This document shows positions 59,700 through 64,000 of a stretch of DNA of 64,000 nucleotides, one piece after another (positions within the stretch are counted from its first letter, which is position 1; every line of letters starts with the position of its first letter). The stretch is from JASHPR01 sp963729365 (GTDB lineage: Bacteria; Actinomycetota; Actinomycetes; Streptosporangiales; Streptosporangiaceae). Location: NCBI GenBank assembly GCA_963729365.1, contig CAVSNQ010000022.1, positions 558,001 through 622,000 on the forward strand, read 5' to 3'. The notes under the pieces were generated by a model. It was not told where the DNA came from. It did not search any database and saw nothing but the letters and a program-made list of their open reading frames with translations. The translations under genes were made by a program, and so were the position numbers.

Positions 59700-59723
59700 C
59701 TGCCAGCCCGCCACGATGGCCTC

Positions 59724-59972
59724 ATGGACCCGGCCCCTGCCCTGTTCGCGATCCGGATCAAGGGTCAGCTCGGCGCCACGGTGCTTTCTGCGTTCCCGGC
59801 GATGGTGGCGCGCCAGGATGGCACTGACACGGTGCTGACCGGCCTGCTGGACCGCTCGGCACTCTTCGGCGTGCTGGCCGAGGTGGAGGCGCTCGGCCTG
59901 GACCTGCTCGAGGTCCGCCAGCTCACCCGGCATCGTAAATCACCTGGATCAGGTGAGAGCCTCTCACCGTGA
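59724..59972 (+). CDS. Small protein paired with MalT-like LuxR regulator (copy 2)
   Basis: An 82-residue protein homologous to the one at 21335-21580: LFAIRIKGQLGATVLSAFPAM, then DTVLTGLLDRSALFGVLAEVEALGLDLLEVRQL. I chose ATG 59724 by alignment with that copy; ATG 59685 or 59688 would lie inside operator site 3. Two independent regulator-small protein pairs in one window point to a functional partnership, perhaps in sensing or in controlling the ATPase. Confidence 0.82.
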   Translation: MDPAPALFAIRIKGQLGATVLSAFPAMVARQDGTDTVLTGLLDRSALFGVLAEVEALGLDLLEVRQLTRHRKSPGSGESLSP

Positions 59973-59978
59973 CGGTGA
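59940..59978. promoter_or_regulatory. GGTGA/TCACC operator, site 4 (longest)
   Basis: TCACC-N7-GGTGA-N7-TCACC-N5-GGTGA. The first half is a perfect 7-bp inverted repeat TCACCTG-GAT-CAGGTGA. It overlaps the end of the small protein gene and precedes the glycosylase ribosome site by 9 bp. Confidence 0.72.
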
Positions 59979-60000
59979 CTAGCTTCGAAGGAGGACCTCA

Positions 60001-60675
60001 GTGACAGAGGATTCCAGCCGCGAAGCGTGGCTGCAGCAAGCGCGCTCCTACCTGCGCAACGCCGACCCGGTGCTGGCCCGGCTCATCGACGACCGGCCAG
60101 GCTTCGATCCCCGGGCGTGGATGGCCCAGCTGCCGCCGATGGACCTGTACGGTGCCCTGCTATTCCAGGTCACCGGCCAGCAGCTGTCCGTCGCCGCGAC
60201 CCGCCGGACCATTGCTCGCATCGAGGCCCTGTTTGGCGGTCATCTCCCCTCGCCCACCGAGCTGCTCGGCGTAGATCCCGGCCAGCTCCGCGAGGCCGGG
60301 CTCTCGTGGCGGAAGATCGGCACGCTCCGAGACCTCGCCGGGCGGCTGGAAGACGGCCGGCTGGACCAGGACGCGCTGAGCAGCCTGCCCGACGACGAGC
60401 TGATGGCCGAGCTCACCGCCATCCCCGGGATAGGCCCGTGGACCGTGCAGGGCGCCCTGATCATCGCGCTCGGCCGAGAAGACGTCGTCCTGCCGGGCGA
60501 CCTCGCGCTGCGTAAGGCCGTCCAGGCCGCCTACCGGCTCGGCCAGCGCCCCACCGAGGAGGAGGTTCTCGCCATCGCCGAGAAATGGCGGCCCTACCGC
60601 AGCCTGGCGACGAGCTACCTGTTTTCCGCCGCCTTCGAGCCGACCGAGGCACCGGCCGCCGGGCGCGAGACGTAG
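60001..60675 (+). CDS. DNA-3-methyladenine glycosylase (HhH-GPD/AlkA type)
   Basis: A 224-residue base-excision repair glycosylase. The helix-hairpin-helix is LTAIPGIGPWTVQGALI and the catalytic Asp is in VVLPGDLALRKAV. The N-terminal half has VTGQQLSVAATRRTIARIEALFG. There is no AdaA or iron-sulfur domain. AAGGAGG lies 6 bases before GTG. It is behind operator site 4, so repair appears to be part of this regulon. Confidence 0.94.
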   Translation: MTEDSSREAWLQQARSYLRNADPVLARLIDDRPGFDPRAWMAQLPPMDLYGALLFQVTGQQLSVAATRRTIARIEALFGGHLPSPTELLGVDPGQLREAGLSWRKIGTLRDLAGRLEDGRLDQDALSSLPDDELMAELTAIPGIGPWTVQGALIIALGREDVVLPGDLALRKAVQAAYRLGQRPTEEEVLAIAEKWRPYRSLATSYLFSAAFEPTEAPAAGRET

Positions 60676-60693
60676 GCCGCGCGGGCAGCAGGA

Positions 60694-61182
60694 CTAGCTG
60701 GTCAGCTTGATAAGGAACAGCCACGCGTTGATCACGCCGCCAATAAGGCTGGCCACCGCAGCAGGGATCAGCCAGTACAAGCCACCGCCGGCGTGGACCA
60801 GGAAGGTGACTCCGGCCACGCCCACCAGCACGGCGGTGATGCTGTTGGGCGAGAACTTTTCGATGTAGCGAGCCACTCCTTGTTCGGTGCTATGACCGGC
60901 TCGCCGGTCCAGGATGAGCAGGGCTGTGCCCGAAACCGCCGCCAGAGCCAGCAGCTCCGAACCTAGGGCTGCCGACGGCTGAGGTGCCACCAGAAAGACC
61001 GCGATGAGCACTGAGGTCAGGAACAGCACCAGGGTTTGAGCCGCGCGGGAGCTGAGTCTGCGCGATGCGGCCAGCACGTCACTTCTGACCGAGACCGCAA
61101 CGAACAGCAGGCCGGTCAGGGCGCCGGCAACGGCAGCGAGCGTCTCCCCGAAGCTGACCCACATGACCGTCGCGTATCCCAC
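60694..61182 (-). CDS. Four-helix membrane protein of unknown function
   Basis: A 162-residue protein with hydrophobic segments at about 10-31, 48-66, 75-90, 113-130 and 134-158 (LYWLIPAAVASLIGGVINAW). Charged residues are few. ATG 61182 or the internal ATG 61164 may be used. It is convergent with the glycosylase. The 300-bp gap after it towards phaC holds a hairpin (GCACCGAG 61271 with CTCGGTGC 61288) and no gene. Confidence 0.82.
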   Translation of the reverse strand: MGYATVMWVSFGETLAAVAGALTGLLFVAVSVRSDVLAASRRLSSRAAQTLVLFLTSVLIAVFLVAPQPSAALGSELLALAAVSGTALLILDRRAGHSTEQGVARYIEKFSPNSITAVLVGVAGVTFLVHAGGGLYWLIPAAVASLIGGVINAWLFLIKLTS

Positions 61183-61486
61183 CGGGACAGCTTCCCAGGT
61201 CTTTGGCTGGACAGACGAGCTGACTCAATCAGCGGGTTAGGGCACACGCTCCCGGTTGTGGTCCGCGGCGGCACCGAGCCGTCTGGTCTCGGTGCGGGAT
61301 CTCGCGGCCCGCCGATCGCCTCCTCGGCCGTCGGCGCGGCTGCATGCCAGACTGGGAGGGCGGCCGTGGATCTGAGGCCTCCACGGCGAAGCCTGTGCCC
61401 GCGGAACCATGCCCGATCCCGGGTTTGTGACGAGCGACCAATGGAAGAACGCGCCCTGCTGCTTAGGCTCCTCTGGAGGAGAGATC

Positions 61487-63186
61487 ATGAGCCCCGACAG
61501 CGACACGATCAGATCGGCCGCGGCGGATGCCGTGGCGGCGCCCCTGGACCTGCTGCTCACCGATGCGGCCATCGGTGCGCTGCGCCGGGTGAACCCGGGC
61601 GGTTCCGGCCTGCGCCTGGCGGCGGCGCTGGCCGGCCTTGGCTGGTCGCCGGACGGGGGCGCCGGCTGCTCGGCGAGCTGGCCCGCGTCGCGCTGGGCAC
61701 GTCGCACGTGGAGCCGTCCCGGCGCGACCGCCGGTTTGCCGACCCGGGCTGGGCGGGCAATCCGTTGCTGCGCCGCGCGATGCAGGCCTACCTGGCCGCT
61801 GCGGAGACCGCGGAGGGTGTGGTGGCCGACGTCGGCCTGGACTGGGCAGACTCCGAACGCGTTGGCTTCGTAGTGACCAACCTGATCGACGCGCTGGCCC
61901 CGAGCAATAATCCGCTGCTGAACCCGGCGGCGGTGAAGGCCGCTGTCGACACCGGCGGCGGCAGCGCCCTGGCTGGCCTGCGGCATTTCGTCGCCGACAT
62001 GGCTGCTCCGCCGCGGGTGCCGTCCATGGTCGAGCCGGACGCGTTCGAGGTCGGGGTGGACCTGGCCGTGACGCCCGGATCGGTGATCCTGCGGACCCCA
62101 GTGTTCGAGCTAATCCAGTACCGCCCGGCCACGGCCACGGTTCGGCAGGTTCCGCTGGTGATCGTTCCGCCGACGATCAACAAGTTCTACGTGATGGACC
62201 TGGCGCCCGGGCGGAGCCTGGCCGAGTTCCTGGTCGCCAGCGGCCTGCAGGTGTTCATGATCTCCTGGCGCAACCCGGACGCCCGGCACGCAAAATGGGA
62301 CTTCAACACCTACGGGCAGGCCGTCCTGGACGCCATGGACGCGGCGGCGCGGATCACCGGAAGCGAGCAGACCGCGCTCATGGGGGCCTGCTCCGGCGGC
62401 ATCATCGGCGCGATGGTGGCCGCTCACCTGGCGCACACGGGCCAGCAGGACCGGCTCGCGGCGTTCACGCTGATGGTCACCGTGCTGGACGAGGCACAAG
62501 CAGGCCTGGCCGGCGCCGTCATCGACGAGCGGACTGCGCGGCTGGCTGCGGCCGCGTCCCGGGCCCGCGGCTATCTGGACGGCCGATCGCTGGCCGAGGT
62601 GTTCGCCTGGCTGCGGCCAAACGACCTGATCTGGAACTACTGGGTCAATAACTACCTGCTCGGACGCAAGCCGCCGCCGTTCGACATCTTGTTCTGGAAC
62701 GCGGACACCACCCGGATGACCGCGGGCCTGCACCGGGACTTCCTCCAGCTGGGCGTCACGAACGGGCTGGTCCGGCCGGGCGGCGCGACCATGCTCGGCT
62801 CACCGCTGGACCTGGCGCTGATCGACCGTGATACCTACGTGGTCGCCGGGATCACCGACCACATCTGCCCCTGGCAGAGCTGCTACCGGTCCACCCAGCT
62901 GCTCGGCGGCCGCAACCGGTTCGTGCTGTCCACCAGCGGGCACATCGCCGCCATGGTCAATCCGCCCGGAAACGACAAGGCCAGGTACCAGGTGGCCAAG
63001 GACTGTCCGGAGGATCCGCAGGAGTGGCTCCGGCGCGCAGAGACCTGTCACGGCTCCTGGTGGCCGGACTACGCGGGCTGGCTGGCCGAGCGCTCCGGGG
63101 AGGAGCAGGCCGCGCCCGGGGAACTGGGCGGTGGCGGGCTGGTGCCGATCTGCGACGCGCCGGGAACGTATGTCTATGACCATTGA
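61487..63186 (+). pseudogene. phaC: Poly(3-hydroxyalkanoate) synthase with an apparent one-base frameshift
   Basis: Polymerises hydroxyacyl-CoA to PHA. The true start is ATG 61487 with GGAGGAGAG. The first 49 codons (PLDLLLTDAAIGALRRVNPG) match PhaC N-termini, then the frame changes at about 61633. The other frame carries RLLGELARVALGTSHVEPS, RRFADPGWAGNPLLRRAMQAY, the lipase box GACSGG with the nucleophile Cys, TDHICPW and STSGHIAAMV. One added base (GCC-CGG) restores about 566 residues. All catalytic parts are intact, so a base-calling error is as likely as a mutation. Confidence 0.9.
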
Positions 63187-64000
63187 CCCGTCCCGTCCCG
63201 GCCCGGCCGCGGAAGACCGCGCGGGATCCGTCCTGGGCCGGGTCATACGAAGCCGGATGCGGCGGGCCGGGCCGGCCGAGCGGATGCGGATCCTGACGAT
63301 CGGGGGCCGTACCATCCGCGTCGCGGTGCGGGAAGGGGCCCCGGAATGGCCGCCGTTGCTGCTGTGCAACGGCATCGGCGCGAGCCTGGAGCTGCTCCAG
63401 CCGTTCGTCGACGCGCTCGATCCGCGGCGGGGAGTCATCCGGTTCGACATGCCGGGCGTCGGCGGCTCGCCGGCCCCGGTCGTCCCCTACCACCTGGCCA
63501 CGCTGCCGTCGCTGCTGGCCGGCCTGCTCGACCAGCTCGGCCATGAGCAGGCCGACGTCCTGGGCATCTCCTGGGGCGGCGGGCTCGCGCAGCAGTTCGC
63601 ACTGAGGCGCCCGGGCCGGGTGCGCCGCCTGGTGCTGGTCGCGACCGCGCCGGGCGTGCTGATGGTCCCCGGGCGTCCGTGGGTCCTGCTGCGCATGCTC
63701 ACGCCGCGCCGTCACCGGGACCCCGGATACGCGGCCCGCATCGCCGGCGAGCTGTACGGCGGCAGCGCGCGGAAAGACCCGGTCGTGGCCCGGGACCTGC
63801 TGCACGCGACGACCCGGCTGGGCCCGGCCCGGGGCTACTACTACCAGCTGATCTCCAGCGCCGGCTGGACCAGCCTGCCGTGGCTGCCGAGGCTCCGGCC
63901 GCCCACCCTGATCCTGGCCGGTGACGACGACCCGATCATCCCTCTGGTCAACGGGCGGATCATGCACTGGCTGATACCGCGCAGCCGGCTGCACATCTAC
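63170..64000 (+). CDS. Alpha/beta hydrolase, PHA-depolymerase-like, partial (runs off the right edge)
   Basis: 277 codons without a stop. The oxyanion segment is LLLCNGIGASLELLQPF, the lipase box LGISWGGGLAQQFA, and the acid residue is in LILAGDDDPIIP. These match intracellular PHA depolymerases (PhaZ-type) found behind phaC. ATG 63170 (or 63176) overlaps the end of phaC by 17 bases, so synthesis and turnover are coupled. The His region lies beyond the window. Confidence 0.87.
   Translation, partial: MSMTIDPSRPGPAAEDRAGSVLGRVIRSRMRRAGPAERMRILTIGGRTIRVAVREGAPEWPPLLLCNGIGASLELLQPFVDALDPRRGVIRFDMPGVGGSPAPVVPYHLATLPSLLAGLLDQLGHEQADVLGISWGGGLAQQFALRRPGRVRRLVLVATAPGVLMVPGRPWVLLRMLTPRRHRDPGYAARIAGELYGGSARKDPVVARDLLHATTRLGPARGYYYQLISSAGWTSLPWLPRLRPPTLILAGDDDPIIPLVNGRIMHWLIPRSRLHIY

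Overview
The window is very GC-rich DNA from an actinomycete, perhaps of the Streptosporangiales or a related order. This rests on codon bias, many GTG/TTG starts, an F420-type luciferase-like oxidoreductase, a CYP51/ferredoxin locus laid out as in mycobacteria, ANTAR regulators, three giant ATP-dependent LuxR regulators and DUF6131/GlsB-type small membrane proteins. I saw no rRNA, tRNA, CRISPR array, insertion sequence or prophage.

Layout. 0-4.3 kb: end of a zinc alcohol dehydrogenase, then a phosphoketolase-acetate kinase operon. 4.3-14.7 kb: a catabolic region that looks like a rearranged, deleted version of the mycobacterial CYP123/CYP51/ferredoxin and SDR/HIBADH/CMD loci: a TetR gene, two P450 genes fused by a deletion, ferredoxin, a MarR/quinone-oxidoreductase pair, an SDR tail, HIBADH, CMD, LLM oxidoreductase, FAD monooxygenase, dehalogenase and a broken FUSC transporter. 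14.9-20.4 kb: a proline-rich membrane protein, a bacterial nitric oxide synthase with a repeat-bearing N-terminal extension, and a LuxR-type ATPase regulator. 20.4-24.5 kb: an SDR, a small protein and a MalT-like LuxR regulator. 24.6-26.2 kb: a molybdopterin oxidoreductase, flavin reductase and CxxC protein operon. 26.2-31.7 kb: accessory genes (deleted SDR, ScoMcrA-head protein, class A monooxygenase, secreted GH59 enzyme). 32.2-37.0 kb: a sulfatase-phosphoesterase-aquaporin operon. 37-54.9 kb: housekeeping, stress and signalling genes (SPFH protein, Hsp20, TetR, two-component operon, small stress membrane proteins, ANTAR proteins, phasin, pyrophosphatase, UvrA-like ATPase). 55-60.7 kb: a regulon around a second MalT-like regulator. 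61-64 kb: PHA synthase and a PHA-depolymerase-like hydrolase running off the right edge.

The most interesting signals are non-coding. (1) Three copies of a leader of about 70 nt share a -10 region and a GCTCCGGACCC-like start; two end in a clear stem plus U-run and the third in a weaker one. They lie upstream of csbD, glsB and a DUF4234 gene and look like a family of terminated leaders or small RNAs. (2) A four-copy operator made of alternating GGTGA and TCACC half-sites sits at every promoter of the 55-60 kb MalT-like regulon. (3) A GGACA-N2-TGTCC operator is shared by two separated parts of the P450 locus. (4) A four-copy intergenic element with the core TGACGGTGTG precedes unrelated redox genes. 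The window also carries an unusual number of broken genes: large internal deletions (P450s, two SDRs, FUSC) and apparent single-base deletions (FUSC, csbD, ANTAR, GAF-ANTAR, phaC). These are either genuine decay or consensus errors, and reads should decide.
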